Counted from the first letter of the stretch, positions 46,370-55,709 are shown. The stretch: 64,000 nucleotides of DNA from Fangia hongkongensis FSC776 = DSM 21703 (GCF_000379445.1 NZ_KB902262.1:2072-66071), one strand, 5' to 3'. The notes: generated from the sequence alone by a model not told the origin. Program-made: numbers and translations.

Positions 46370-48130
46370 ATGACCGCATCGGCAAATGTAAAAGAAAAAA
46401 CGTATAAGCTGTATCGACGGCTCCTTTGGGAAGTGCGCGCACTTTGGTACTTGTTGGCTATCTCAGTGGTGGGTAGTATTATTTATTCGGCGTGTGATGC
46501 CTATGCAATGTATCTGATAAAGCCACTTTTAAATAAAGGCTTTACCCCAGGTGGTGGTGAGTTTCTAAAAGGCATTGCACTTTTGTTTTTGCTGCTTTTT
46601 ATTTTGCGCGGTGTCGGCTCTTTTTTATCTTCTTATTTTATGGGAAAACTCGGCGCGAATGTTGTCTATCAGTTTCGCAAAAAGATGTTCTCAAGGTTTT
46701 TAGATTTGCCTGCAAATTATTATGATAAAACTTCATCTGGCAAGTTATTATCAAAGCTTTTATATAATGTGGATCAGGTGACAAGTGCAACTGGTTCTGC
46801 GATTATTACAGTGGTGCAAGATGGTGCTTTTGTCATTGGTCTTATTATTGTTATGTTAGTCACAAGTTGGCAGCTTTCGATTATTGTCTTACTGGTTGCG
46901 CCTTTTCTTGCGATATTTATTACATGGATCAGTAAGCGCTTTCGTCATTACAGCAGAAACACACAATCAGCAATGGGTTCTGTCACACATGCTGCTGAAG
47001 AAGCGCTGGTGAATTACAGAGAAATTCGTATTTTTGGTGGTCAAGCATATCAACAAGAGAAGTTTGATAAAAATCTTAAATACACTTATAAGCAGCAGCT
47101 AAGAACCTTACTGTTAGATGGCTTATCTTCACCTGTTGTCCAGTTTATTGGTGCAATTGTCATTGCGGTGATTTTATTTATTGTTGCCAGCTACGGACTT
47201 AAAAATGGTGGTTGGTTAGATGCTGGTGGATTTGTTGCTTTTTTTGCCTCAATGATGGCAATTTTAAAGCCAATTAAAAACCTAACCAGTGTGAATGCAA
47301 CCATCCAAAAAGCGATTGCTGCGACAGAGGATATCTTCGATATTTTAGACAGTCAGCCTGAGCCAGATAACGGAACAAAAACGATTGCGAAAGTAAAAGC
47401 TCAGGTGAAATTTGATGCGGTGAGTTTTAATTACGCAGGGACAACACAAAAAGCATTAAATAATATTTCATTTACTGCTGAAAGCGGGCAGATGATTGCG
47501 CTAGTTGGACGATCTGGCGGTGGGAAAAGCACCTTAGTTAACTTGATTGCACGCTTTTATCAGCCAACTTCGGGAGTGATTACTATCGATGGGGTAAATA
47601 CCGCTGAGCTTACATTAGAGAACTTACGCTCACATATCTCTTTGGTCTCTCAACATGTGAATCTCTTTGATGATAGCATTTATAATAACATTGCCTATGG
47701 AAAAGAAGGTGATGTGAGTCAAGAAGAGGTGCTAGCAGCAGCAAAAGCGGCCAATGCACTTGAGTTTATCGAGCGTCTGCCAAATGGTTTTGATACAGTT
47801 GTGGGTCAAAATGGCTTTAACCTTTCAGGGGGGCAAAGACAAAGAGTGGCGATTGCCAGAGCGATTTTAAAAGATGCACCGATTTTGCTGTTAGATGAGG
47901 CAACAAGTGCACTTGATAATGAGTCAGAAAGGGCAGTACAGCAAGCGCTTAATCGCTTAATGGAAAATAGAACCACCTTTGTGGTTGCTCACCGCTTAAC
48001 CACAGTGGAGCATGCTGATCGCATTATTGTGATGGATGGTGGTGAAATTGTTGAAACTGGCGTGCATAAAACACTTGTTGAGAAAGAATCTGGGCTCTAT
48101 GCTAAATTGTATCAGCAATCTTTAAGTTAA
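46370..48130 (+). CDS. msbA: MsbA lipid A/phospholipid ABC flippase
   Basis: 586 aa from ATG 46370 (E. coli 582); the frame is open to 46277, which would overlap cca, but MTASANVKEKTYKLYRRLLW is the natural N-terminus. A six-helix membrane domain is followed by a nucleotide-binding domain with Walker A GRSGGGKST, signature LSGGQRQRVAIARA and Walker B ILLLDEATSALD. It is a homodimeric exporter that flips lipid A-core across the inner membrane. lpxK follows 8 bp on, the usual pair. Confidence 0.95.
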   Translation: MTASANVKEKTYKLYRRLLWEVRALWYLLAISVVGSIIYSACDAYAMYLIKPLLNKGFTPGGGEFLKGIALLFLLLFILRGVGSFLSSYFMGKLGANVVYQFRKKMFSRFLDLPANYYDKTSSGKLLSKLLYNVDQVTSATGSAIITVVQDGAFVIGLIIVMLVTSWQLSIIVLLVAPFLAIFITWISKRFRHYSRNTQSAMGSVTHAAEEALVNYREIRIFGGQAYQQEKFDKNLKYTYKQQLRTLLLDGLSSPVVQFIGAIVIAVILFIVASYGLKNGGWLDAGGFVAFFASMMAILKPIKNLTSVNATIQKAIAATEDIFDILDSQPEPDNGTKTIAKVKAQVKFDAVSFNYAGTTQKALNNISFTAESGQMIALVGRSGGGKSTLVNLIARFYQPTSGVITIDGVNTAELTLENLRSHISLVSQHVNLFDDSIYNNIAYGKEGDVSQEEVLAAAKAANALEFIERLPNGFDTVVGQNGFNLSGGQRQRVAIARAILKDAPILLLDEATSALDNESERAVQQALNRLMENRTTFVVAHRLTTVEHADRIIVMDGGEIVETGVHKTLVEKESGLYAKLYQQSLS

Positions 48131-48138
48131 AAGATAGC

Positions 48139-49128
48139 ATGTCCATTATTGAGAGAATGTGGTATACCCCTAAAAAAACAGCTTTAGCATGCCTTCTTTA
48201 TCCAATTTCTAAGCTTTTTTTTCTGATTGCAAAAAGAAGAAGACAAGAGCAATCATCTTCTGCCTATAAAAGTAAGCTCCCGGTGATTATCGTTGGCAAT
48301 ATTACAGTGGGCGGCACGGGCAAAACGCCTGTTGTTGAGGCGATTTGTCATTATCTTTTAAAAAAAGGATTCTCTCCTGCCATTATCTCAAGAGGTTATG
48401 GGGGAAGTGCAAAATCCTATCCTTTTATGATTAGTGAAAGCACAAAACCTTGTCAGTGTGGTGATGAGCCTTATATGTTAAGCAAGCTTTTGCCTAACAT
48501 TCCTATTGTTATTAGCCCTAAGCGTGTTGACTCTGTGCGTTATATTGAAAGTCAGCTTCAAGATGTCAATGTGATTATCAGTGATGATGGCCTGCAGCAT
48601 TATGCGTTGGCACGAGATATTGAAATTGCAGTGGTGGATGGCAAAAGAGGATTTGGTAATGGGCTTCTACTGCCAGCAGGTCCGCTTAGGGAGCCCGTTC
48701 AACGCTTGGAGGAGGTTGATTTTACTATTATCAATGGTGGGGGAGATATTTCATTTGAGAATAGCTTTAATATGCGCTTAGTGCCTTCATGTTTTGTAAA
48801 TATTGCAACTGGCCAAACGCTAAGTATTAGTGCGTTTCAAAAGCAATATCAAAATGATGATCTTATCGCTATTGCTGGAATAGGGAACCCAAAGCGCTTT
48901 TTTGATCAATTAGCATCACTTGGCTTTCATCAGCTTAAAGTGCGCGCATTTCCAGATCACTATGCTTATAAGCTACAGGATTTTAATGACCTTGATGCAA
49001 AACTGGTGGTGATGACTTACAAGGATGCGGTTAAATGTGAAAGCTTTGCTGGGAGGAATTTTTGGTATTTAAAGGTAGAGCCTAAAATAGAGGACGGTTT
49101 TTTCGCTCAGCTCTTAAGCAAGATTTAA
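48139..49128 (+). CDS. lpxK: LpxK tetraacyldisaccharide 4'-kinase
   Basis: 329 aa. A single N-terminal membrane anchor (about 10-32) is followed by the P-loop NITVGGTGKTPVVEA (about 54-68) and SDDGLQHYAL (about 148-157), typical of LpxK. It phosphorylates the 4' position of the lipid A precursor. It is co-directional with msbA, as in most gammaproteobacteria. Confidence 0.95.
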   Translation: MSIIERMWYTPKKTALACLLYPISKLFFLIAKRRRQEQSSSAYKSKLPVIIVGNITVGGTGKTPVVEAICHYLLKKGFSPAIISRGYGGSAKSYPFMISESTKPCQCGDEPYMLSKLLPNIPIVISPKRVDSVRYIESQLQDVNVIISDDGLQHYALARDIEIAVVDGKRGFGNGLLLPAGPLREPVQRLEEVDFTIINGGGDISFENSFNMRLVPSCFVNIATGQTLSISAFQKQYQNDDLIAIAGIGNPKRFFDQLASLGFHQLKVRAFPDHYAYKLQDFNDLDAKLVVMTYKDAVKCESFAGRNFWYLKVEPKIEDGFFAQLLSKI

Positions 49129-49186
49129 TAAATAATGGCTATTGTTGTACTGAAACAACCCAATCATGATCATTTAAGGAAAGCAG

Positions 49187-49414
49187 ATGAAGTTTCTAAG
49201 ACAGTGCTTAAAAGTCATAACCTCTCCGTTTTTATATTTCAAATCAGATAAACGCCCTTTTGCAAATCTGCAAAGTGAATTGGCTGAGATTAATCATCAA
49301 GTTACCCTTCTTGCCTATTACATGTTTAATAAGGATATTAAACTTGCCAGCCAAAACCTATCGGTATCAAAAAGTGATGTAAAAAAGACACTTCGCTCTT
49401 ATGGTGTTAAGTAG
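49187..49414 (+). CDS. Hypothetical 75-aa protein
   Basis: A good ribosome site (AAGGAAAG) precedes the ATG. The product begins with a short amphipathic/basic stretch (MKFLRQCLKVITSPFLYFKS), then a helical part; the end VSKSDVKKTLRSYGVK resembles small helical domains that bind nucleic acid or protein, but no family was recognised. It follows lpxK on the same strand by 58 bp. Confidence 0.5.
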   Translation: MKFLRQCLKVITSPFLYFKSDKRPFANLQSELAEINHQVTLLAYYMFNKDIKLASQNLSVSKSDVKKTLRSYGVK

Positions 49415-49435
49415 TAAGACAAAAGCTATCAATGC

Positions 49436-49460
49436 CAAGCATAGTGCTTGAGGTGTTTTT
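49436..49460. terminator. Possible terminator after the 75-aa gene
   Basis: CAAGCA-TAG-TGCTTG, then AGGTGTTTTT. A short 6-bp stem with a T-run five bases on. Confidence 0.45.
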
Positions 49461-49468
49461 ATTCTGAA

Positions 49469-50299
49469 CTAATAAGATGGGCAGTTTCCTTTCATAATTG
49501 ACAGCGGTATTTCAGGAGACTGTGAAATTAAAATATACAGCTCATAGCGTGTTCTACATGCAAATACTTCACGCATTTCATCAAGGTGCTTTTCAATAGT
49601 TCTAGGAGATCGAGAGAGTCTTTTGGCGATGTCTTTTATACAGCGAATATCATGATAAATAAGCAATATTAGTTGATGTTTGATGCGGCTAAATTGCTTG
49701 AGTGCGAGGGAAATGCTAGGAGGAGTGTAACTTTGACAGACTTTTGCAATACTATATGGTCTGACAATTCCAGTAAAGTCATAGTATTCTAGCAGATTTT
49801 TATCATTTATATATTGAAGAAATGTATCGATAAAGCAATTAAGTTTTTGTTGGATAAAGTAGGTAATGGGAATCACTCTTGAGGCATTCATTTCTAGGCG
49901 AATCAGTGAGCCATCAAGCATTGGCCTGATATAAAAACTTGCCTTATCAGGGATATCATTAAGCTGATCTTTCATAGGAAAAGCACAGTCTTTATCCATC
50001 GAATCCAATATGCACTGATATGAAAACTGATTACTTGCAAGGTATAGGATGTTTTGGTAGTTATAGGTGGGCTCAAATATTTTCTCATCAAAACTATTCC
50101 AAGCCTCACTGATTTCATGTGGGATAATAGGGATGTCTATGATACGGCCGTTTGGCCAAAGCCAAGCTAAAATGAGCCCCTTGAGATCAAGATATTGGCG
50201 TAATTCCCGTACTATCTGTAAGCTTGAAAAATTGTGCCTGTGAGTATAGTTTGTAAATGCTTGATTTATTTTATCATGATCTTGAGTTGTATTATCCAT
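49469..50299 (-). CDS. LuxR-type HTH transcriptional regulator (paralogue 4)
   Basis: 276 aa. HTH near 200-262: FSRIKHQLILLIYHDIRCIKDIAKRLSRSP, then RTIEKHLDEMREVF. The N-terminal domain carries FYIRPMLDGSLIRLEMN (about 136-152), matching the shared DG-x-I-x-RL-x-F segment. A perfect dyad (D) lies 97 bp upstream, between it and the divergent 48-aa gene. As in the other paralogues there is no receiver domain, so a direct ligand sensor is likely. Confidence 0.78.
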   Translation of the reverse strand: MDNTTQDHDKINQAFTNYTHRHNFSSLQIVRELRQYLDLKGLILAWLWPNGRIIDIPIIPHEISEAWNSFDEKIFEPTYNYQNILYLASNQFSYQCILDSMDKDCAFPMKDQLNDIPDKASFYIRPMLDGSLIRLEMNASRVIPITYFIQQKLNCFIDTFLQYINDKNLLEYYDFTGIVRPYSIAKVCQSYTPPSISLALKQFSRIKHQLILLIYHDIRCIKDIAKRLSRSPRTIEKHLDEMREVFACRTRYELYILISQSPEIPLSIMKGNCPSY

Positions 50300-50395
50300 T
50301 GCAAATCAGTTTTTCCAGCATGTTATAATTATAGATGTTTTTGTGATCAATTTTTTAGCAAAAAACATATTATAATCATGTGTTATATATCAAAC

Positions 50396-50413
50396 TAGCG
50401 TAGATTTACGCTA
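50396..50413. promoter_or_regulatory. Perfect inverted repeat, LuxR-type operator candidate D
   Basis: TAGCGTA-GATT-TACGCTA, 7-bp perfect arms with a 4-base spacer, between LuxR-type paralogue 4 and the 48-aa gene. Related imperfect dyads lie beside three other LuxR-type loci (25109, 27214, 39510). A TATAAT box at 50371-50376, readable on either strand, is close by. Confidence 0.6.
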
Positions 50414-50519
50414 TTTTAATCATGAAATTTTAATTACCCTATTTTAAGAGAGTATTAAAAATACAGCCAAAGCGATTTTATTTTGGTTGATAATAAAATA
50501 ATCCAAAAGGAGTTGTAAG

Positions 50520-50666
50520 ATGTGTTATCTTGATGGATATAGATGGGTATATGAGCAACAAAAAGAGATACAAGAGGAGAGAAAAAGGTTACGCGAGCAG
50601 GAGAAATTGCACGCGACAAAGTATAAATTTCGTAGATTATTATTGCTGTTGAAAACGATACTATAG
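50520..50666 (+). CDS. Small charged 48-aa protein
   Basis: The ATG at 50520 has a strong ribosome site, AAGGAG at 50507-50512, seven bases upstream. The product has an aromatic N-terminus (MCYLDGYRWVYEQQ), a highly charged Glu/Arg/Lys middle (EIQEERKRLREQEKL) and a basic-hydrophobic end (RRLLLLLKTIL). It may be a membrane-associated helix or coiled-coil peptide. No family was recognised. It is divergent from LuxR-type paralogue 4 and shares dyad D, so that regulator may control it. Confidence 0.6.
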   Translation: MCYLDGYRWVYEQQKEIQEERKRLREQEKLHATKYKFRRLLLLLKTIL

Positions 50667-50697
50667 TCAATCATGGTCATTTGGATATAGCTGTGTT

Positions 50698-51129
50698 TTA
50701 ATGCTTAACAATCTCAATGAGCAGCATCACAATCAGGGTGAAAAGTGCCGCATTAGCAATTAAAAAACTCATTAGCCTTAAAGCAAGGTTGTTGAATGTG
50801 AGATGGATAATGGAGTTAATAATTTTGAAGGCAACAAAAATCCAACCAAGCACAAGAAGATAGGCAACACTGGAAAGCGCTTGATCCAACATAATAATTA
50901 AAAAGCTGAAATAGAATAACACTGGGGTTTGAAAAAGGTTATTCAGATGTCTTGAGCTTACCTCCAGCCATGGATTGTCCTTTTTGCAAAAATCCATTGT
51001 TTTGAAATCATCAACACTGATATTGCCTTTTCTCAGGGCATGAATGCGCGCAAAAAGGGTAATGAAGATGCTGATAATACTAAAGAGCATCATAATAATA
51101 ACAGGCAAAGCCCAGCTTAAAGATGACAT
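50698..51129 (-). CDS. MAPEG-family membrane protein
   Basis: 143 aa with four membrane spans. The pattern ARIHALRKG, then RHLNNLFQTPVLFYF and INSIIHLTFNNLALRL fits the MAPEG family (eicosanoid/glutathione-type membrane proteins) and its bacterial members of unknown substrate. It is the last gene of the minus-strand min-mla run, 18 bp after ibaG. Confidence 0.7.
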   Translation of the reverse strand: MSSLSWALPVIIMMLFSIISIFITLFARIHALRKGNISVDDFKTMDFCKKDNPWLEVSSRHLNNLFQTPVLFYFSFLIIMLDQALSSVAYLLVLGWIFVAFKIINSIIHLTFNNLALRLMSFLIANAALFTLIVMLLIEIVKH

Positions 51130-51147
51130 GTTACAAGCCTTAAATCG

Positions 51148-51399
51148 CTAAGATGTTTGAGTTGCCTGCCACTTTTCAGGGGTATAGGTCTTCATTGCAA
51201 TTGCATGGAGCTCTCCAGATGCAATGTAATCATTAATGAGGGCGTAGACCATCTGCTGTTGTTTCACTTTGCTGATAACACCATTGAAGCTTTCACTAAT
51301 AATAGTGGCTTCAAAATGGACATTGTCAGGGCTTTCAACAAGTGCAGTTGTATTCGGTAGGGAAGACTCTATTAGTGTTTTGAGTTCATTCGCGGTCAT
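51148..51399 (-). CDS. ibaG: BolA/IbaG-family protein
   Basis: 83 aa, single BolA domain (ELKTLIESSLP, then VHFEATIISESFNGV, and LHAIAMKTYTPEKW). BolA-type proteins bind [2Fe-2S] with monothiol glutaredoxins; the IbaG (YrbA) branch follows the mla operon in E. coli and many relatives, as here. It overlaps the 3' end of no gene but starts 14 bases inside the mlaB 3' region. Confidence 0.88.
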   Translation of the reverse strand: MTANELKTLIESSLPNTTALVESPDNVHFEATIISESFNGVISKVKQQQMVYALINDYIASGELHAIAMKTYTPEKWQATQTS

Positions 51400-51724
51400 C
51401 TTTGTTCCAATTATGTTGATTATCTAAATAGGGGGTTATGAGTGTATCAACCCCTTGAATACTTGCAAGTGTTTGTGCTTGGGTAGAGTGTAAATTCACA
51501 AATTTAAGTGCAATGTTTGCTTGTTTGGCTACAGTAATATTCTCAAGTATCCAAGCAATGCCAGCGCTATCAATGACACCTAATTGGCTAAAATCAATGC
51601 TAACATCCTGTTGCCAAGCATCTCTTGCTTTACCAGCATTAAGCTCTATTTGAGAGATTGTTTTAAAGGTTAGATCACCTTTAATCTGCCATAGATTAGG
51701 CTTTTTTATTATCAAGCTTGACAT
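51386..51724 (-). CDS. mlaB: MlaB STAS-domain protein
   Basis: 112 aa from ATG 51724 (GAGAGCAAGA upstream). STAS fold: VDSIDFSQLG-like strand (VSIDFSQLGVIDSAG), with Ser in IDSAGIAWI, as in MlaB. It binds and stabilises MlaF in the inner-membrane MlaFEDB complex. Its start overlaps the end of mlaC. Confidence 0.88.
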   Translation of the reverse strand: MSSLIIKKPNLWQIKGDLTFKTISQIELNAGKARDAWQQDVSIDFSQLGVIDSAGIAWILENITVAKQANIALKFVNLHSTQAQTLASIQGVDTLITPYLDNQHNWNKDDRE

Positions 51725-52406
51725 TCTTGCTCTCAATAGCGGTATTGATTTCTTTTAATGTTTTGTACTGTTTAAATTGTGCTTTTAGGTTATCCAAGAT
51801 GCTGACTCCTGCAACGGATAAATCATATACTCGCCATTGTTTTTTATTGTTTTTCAGTAGATAAATGCTCATCTCAGAGCTACTGTTTTTTTGAAGATTG
51901 GTGATTCGTCCAGTGGCAACGATCACACGTTGTTTCTTCCAGCTATCATTATCAAATGGATTGATGGTGATTTTGTAATTGCCAGCTTGAGCAACATTTT
52001 TGGCATAAGTGTACACAAGCATATGTGTGATAGAGGCAATAAACTCTTTTTTATCTTTCTTGCTCGCTTCTTTCCATACTGTTTGACCCACCAGAAGCTG
52101 TGCAATAATATTTGTGGCCAGAATAGGCATAATGTTGTTATTGATAATCCTAATCAGCGCCTCTGGATTATCTGAGAGTTTTTCACTGTCCTTTACTAGC
52201 AAATTTTGCGTGTTAACAATGGAGTTATTCAGCATTTCAATTGGATTTTGCGTGTTTTTGGCACTTTGTACTTTAGCTGGTGTGTTTGCACTGTTGCTTG
52301 GCGCGCTCTGTTCTGTATTACTACTTGGCGCATTTTGCGCTGCAAAGCTAAATCCAGTTAATGCAAATAATGCACTTAAGATAATGGTGGTTTTTTTGAT
52401 GGTCAT
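51696..52406 (-). CDS. mlaC: MlaC periplasmic phospholipid shuttle
   Basis: 236 aa with a signal peptide (about 1-22) and a low-complexity Asn/Ser/Pro linker. The mature domain fits MlaC (Tol_Tol_Ttg2 family): ILATNIIAQLLVGQTVWKEA, and VYDLSVAGVSILDNLKAQF near the end. It carries phospholipids between MlaA and MlaD. mlaD's stop overlaps its start. Confidence 0.92.
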   Translation of the reverse strand: MTIKKTTIILSALFALTGFSFAAQNAPSSNTEQSAPSNSANTPAKVQSAKNTQNPIEMLNNSIVNTQNLLVKDSEKLSDNPEALIRIINNNIMPILATNIIAQLLVGQTVWKEASKKDKKEFIASITHMLVYTYAKNVAQAGNYKITINPFDNDSWKKQRVIVATGRITNLQKNSSSEMSIYLLKNNKKQWRVYDLSVAGVSILDNLKAQFKQYKTLKEINTAIESKNVKLDNKKA

Positions 52407-52900
52407 TTTTTGGTCCCCGAACTTGATACAAATGTGTTGATGAGTGAGTTTAAATTAATTGAAGAGGTGGTGTTGGTGAGCGGAATCACGCTGCCATTTT
52501 TAAGATATTCACTGCCATATAAATTAGGAAGATTAATTTTTGCGGGCTCAAGTGCAACAAAGCTATCTCCAAGAATACCGCTTGTTTGAATTGAAGCAGA
52601 GTAGCTGCCAGGAATTTTATTGTATTTATTGTTGATTGAAAGGGTGACGGTTGCTATAAATCCACTATAGCTTGTCGCAAGCTCTATGTTTTTAACAGAA
52701 CCAATTTCAACACCTGATATCCTAACGGCAGCGCCTGTTCTCAAGCTGCCTATATCTTTAAATTCAGCCTTAATTTCATAGTTTGAGCTGTTGATGCTCC
52801 CTATAGATAGGCCGCTGACTTTTAGTGCCATAAAAATAAGTGCGACAATGGCAAGTAATACGAAGATGCCAACGATAATTTCATAGGTTTTTTTATACAT
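52403..52900 (-). CDS. mlaD: MlaD substrate-binding MCE protein
   Basis: 165 aa: one N-terminal membrane helix (about 6-28) and one MCE domain (FKDIGSLRTGAAVRISGVEIGSV, then GILGDSFVALEPA). It forms the hexameric periplasmic ring of the Mla transporter. It lies two bases from mlaE. Confidence 0.95.
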   Translation of the reverse strand: MYKKTYEIIVGIFVLLAIVALIFMALKVSGLSIGSINSSNYEIKAEFKDIGSLRTGAAVRISGVEIGSVKNIELATSYSGFIATVTLSINNKYNKIPGSYSASIQTSGILGDSFVALEPAKINLPNLYGSEYLKNGSVIPLTNTTSSINLNSLINTFVSSSGTKK

Positions 52901-52902
52901 GG

Positions 52903-53670
52903 TTAAATCCCCTTAAACATCAATGCTGTCATTAGAAAGTCTAATGCGAGAATTGCAAGTGATGCATAGACAACGGTTTTTGTGGTCGCTCTGGCAATGC
53001 CGGCTGAGTTTGCTGTCGCGCTGTAGCCTTGATAGAGAGACACACAAGCAATAGCAATACCAAAGACAGCGCTTTTAATAATGCCATTTACAATATCTTG
53101 GTCGAACAATACCGAGCTTTGCATATTGCCCCAGAAGGTGCCTGAATACAATCCAAGTAACTTAACACCAATTAAATAACCGCCCCAGATTGCAATACAG
53201 TTAAAAAAGAGTGTTAAAGCCGGAACGCTAATCACACAGGCCCAAAACCTCGGGGCAAGAATAAATCGAATAGGGTCAACGCCCATCATATTTAAGCTTG
53301 AGAGTTGTTCGGTCGCTTTCATTAAACCAATTTCTGATGTCAGTGCACTTCCTGCGCGTCCAGCAAATAAGAGGGCTGTGACCACTGGACCAAGCTCTCG
53401 AATGACACTTAGGGCAACCATTGGCCCCAAAGCGGACTCTGCGCTAAATTTTGCTAAGGTGTAAAAGCCTTGTAGTGCCAAGACAAATCCAATAAAAAGA
53501 CCAGAGACGAGTATGATTAAAACTGAATTAACCCCGACAACGTAAATTTGTTGTAAGATACCTCTGAAGCTTACTTTTCCAAATGCACTTTCAGCTGCTA
53601 GAATAAGTGACTCGCCAAGGTTCTGTATCGATAAAATAGCAATCTTGCCAAGTGTTTGAATGGCTCTCAT
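52903..53670 (-). CDS. mlaE: MlaE permease
   Basis: 255 aa from ATG 53670 (E. coli 260), preceded by GGAGGGG; longer in-frame starts overlap mlaF. Several membrane spans and the block GAMVA-like (GPMVALSVIRELGPVVTALLFAGRAGSALTSEIG), typical of MlaE/TrgB permeases. The start overlaps the mlaF stop as ATGA, so the two are translationally coupled. Confidence 0.95.
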   Translation of the reverse strand: MRAIQTLGKIAILSIQNLGESLILAAESAFGKVSFRGILQQIYVVGVNSVLIILVSGLFIGFVLALQGFYTLAKFSAESALGPMVALSVIRELGPVVTALLFAGRAGSALTSEIGLMKATEQLSSLNMMGVDPIRFILAPRFWACVISVPALTLFFNCIAIWGGYLIGVKLLGLYSGTFWGNMQSSVLFDQDIVNGIIKSAVFGIAIACVSLYQGYSATANSAGIARATTKTVVYASLAILALDFLMTALMFKGI

Positions 53671-54479
53671 TGTCCCCTCCGTGTCTGCTCTAGCATCGAT
53701 GCGAATGTATCGCATGGATAATCAAAATGGATAGGACCATCGATCTCACCATGTAAAAACTGGTGAATAAAGGGATCTTTGGAGTTTTTAACCTCCTCTG
53801 GCGTGCCTTCAGCGGCAACTTCCTGATTGGCAACCACAATGACATGATCGGCTATTGAAAGCACCTCATTAATATCATGTGAGACGATAACTGAAGTAAT
53901 GCCAAGCGCGGTATTTAAGCGCTTAATTAAGCTTAGGATAACATTGAGTGAGATAGGGTCTTGACCTGTAAATGGTTCATCATAGAGCATGATCTCAGGG
54001 TCAAGAGCAATGGCTCTTGCAAGTGCTGCACGTCTTGCCATGCCACCAGATAACTCACTTGGCATCATATCTATCGTGCCGCGAAGTCCAACAGCTTGCA
54101 GTTTCATTAAAACCAAATTATAGATAATATTCTCAGGTAAATTACTATTTTGGCGAATAGGGAAGGCAACATTGTCAAAGATCGAGAGCTGTGTAAATAG
54201 TGCGCCAGATTGAAACAAAACACCCATGCGTTTGCGTAAAGCCAACAGCTCTTTTTTATTTAAAGTTAAGAGTTTATTGCCTAAAACATTAATATCCCCT
54301 TTTTGCGGGGTGATCAGTCGCCCAATTAGATGTAAAAGGGTGGTTTTCCCTGTGCCAGATGGGCCAAGAATTGCGGTAATCTTTCCTTTGGGGATATCAC
54401 AGGAGATATTGTTATAAATACAGCGTTTTCCACGATAGAAAGATAAATCGCGAATGGAAACCGCCGGTTGAGCTGCCAT
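53667..54479 (-). CDS. mlaF: MlaF ATPase
   Basis: 270 aa ABC ATPase: Walker A GPSGTGKTT (about 38-46), signature LSGGMARRAALARA, Walker B EIMLYDEPFTGQDP, H-loop VIVSHD. It drives phospholipid transport through MlaE. Stop of minE lies two bases before its start region, so min and mla genes read as one run. Confidence 0.96.
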   Translation of the reverse strand: MAAQPAVSIRDLSFYRGKRCIYNNISCDIPKGKITAILGPSGTGKTTLLHLIGRLITPQKGDINVLGNKLLTLNKKELLALRKRMGVLFQSGALFTQLSIFDNVAFPIRQNSNLPENIIYNLVLMKLQAVGLRGTIDMMPSELSGGMARRAALARAIALDPEIMLYDEPFTGQDPISLNVILSLIKRLNTALGITSVIVSHDINEVLSIADHVIVVANQEVAAEGTPEEVKNSKDPFIHQFLHGEIDGPIHFDYPCDTFASMLEQTRRGQ

Positions 54480-54481
54480 CC

Positions 54482-54790
54482 TTAGGCGTTGGCCTTTTTA
54501 GTTGGTTTTTCAACAGCCTGTGCAGACTCTGGAATGGTAACATTGAGCTCAAGCACAGAACAGTCTCCTTGGCTGTCAAGCTCGATTTTGATATCTTCAT
54601 TGGCAACATGAACATATTTTTTAATGACATCCATAATCTCTTTTTGCATCAAGGCAATATATTCAGGTTGTTTTTCATCTGTTTTTACGACTGAGCGTTG
54701 ATGAGCGACAATGATTTGTAGGCGCTCTTTTGCAATGCTTGCTGAGTTTTTCTCTGGTTTTTTTGTTTTGAAATAATCTAAAAATCCCAC
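54482..54790 (-). CDS. minE: MinE cell-division topological specificity factor
   Basis: 102 aa from GTG 54790, which has GGAGGA seven bases upstream; an in-frame TTG at 54805 lacks a site. The N-terminus reads (V)[10 protein letters not shown], then [11 protein letters not shown], the MinD-contact helix. It has a C-terminal tail of about 15 residues ([15 protein letters not shown]) beyond the usual end. MinE drives MinCD oscillation. Confidence 0.92.
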   Translation of the reverse strand: MGFLDYFKTKKPEKNSASIAKERLQIIVAHQRSVVKTDEKQPEYIALMQKEIMDVIKKYVHVANEDIKIELDSQGDCSVLELNVTIPESAQAVEKPTKKANA

Positions 54791-54791
54791 G

Positions 54792-55709
54792 CTATCTTCC
54801 TCCAAATAGACGTTTTAGGAAGCTTTGCTTCTCAGGTGTAATAAAACGAAGTGGTACATCTTGACCTAAAAAGCGCTCAACGGCATCCAAGTAAGCTTGC
54901 CCGGCTTGAGTGTCACTGTAAGCTGTCACTGGTGTGCCTGAGTTTGACGCTTGTAGCACATCTTTAGATTCAGGAATGACCCCTAAAACCGGGATAGAAA
55001 GAACATCTTTCACATCTTCTAAAGACAACATCTCTCCAAGTGCAACCCGTTCAGGTGAGTAGCGAGTGACTAGAAGTTTTGCCTCTACACTTTCATCGGT
55101 TTCTTTTGCCTTTTTAGTTTTGCTTGATAGCACGCCTAAGATTCTATCGGAATCTCTTACTGAGGAGACTTCTGGGTTTGTAACAACAATCGCTTTATCT
55201 GCATGATGCATTGCCATAAGCGCACCTTTTTCGATGCCCGCTGGCGAGTCACAGATGATATAATCAAACTGCGCTTTTAGCTCGTTCATTACTTCTTCAA
55301 GCTCTTCTTCTTTAAGTGCGTCTTTATCACGCGTTTGAGAGGCAGGCAGAATAAACAGATTCTCTGAGCGCTTATCTTTAATCAATGTTTGGTTGATATT
55401 AGACTCTTTATTAATAAGACTGATTAAATCATAAACGACACGTCTTTCACAGCCCATAACAAGATCCAAATTACGAAGACCAACATCAAAGTCAATGACA
55501 ACCGTCTTAAAGCCTTTTTGTGCCAGTCCAAGTGAGATGGCTGCGCTTGTTGTTGTCTTACCAACACCGCCTTTTCCAGAGGTGATAACAATAGTTGTTG
55601 CGCGCTTTGACTCTTTTTGAGGCGCTTCATTTTTTTCAACTTTAGGCTTACTGTCTTCTACTTTTGGCTTTTCAGCGGCCTTAGTTGATTGTTGCGATTT
55701 TTTACTCAC
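54792..55709 (-). CDS. minD: MinD septum-site ATPase with N-terminal extension
   Basis: 305 aa from GTG 55709 (AAGGAA upstream); ATG 55724 is less well placed. The deviant Walker [11 protein letters not shown] begins near residue 44, where it is near 9 in E. coli MinD (270 aa), so about 34 Lys/Glu/Pro-rich residues ([19 protein letters not shown]) precede the normal start. The rest is normal: ICDSPAGIE and the membrane-targeting helix FLKRLFGGR at the end. No start codon is near the canonical N-terminus, so the extension looks real. Confidence 0.93.
   Translation of the reverse strand: MSKKSQQSTKAAEKPKVEDSKPKVEKNEAPQKESKRATTIVITSGKGGVGKTTTSAAISLGLAQKGFKTVVIDFDVGLRNLDLVMGCERRVVYDLISLINKESNINQTLIKDKRSENLFILPASQTRDKDALKEEELEEVMNELKAQFDYIICDSPAGIEKGALMAMHHADKAIVVTNPEVSSVRDSDRILGVLSSKTKKAKETDESVEAKLLVTRYSPERVALGEMLSLEDVKDVLSIPVLGVIPESKDVLQASNSGTPVTAYSDTQAGQAYLDAVERFLGQDVPLRFITPEKQSFLKRLFGGR

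Noticed and set aside
50455-50670. Minus-strand 71-codon frame
   Set aside because: It is the shadow of the plus-strand 48-aa gene, which has a strong ribosome site.
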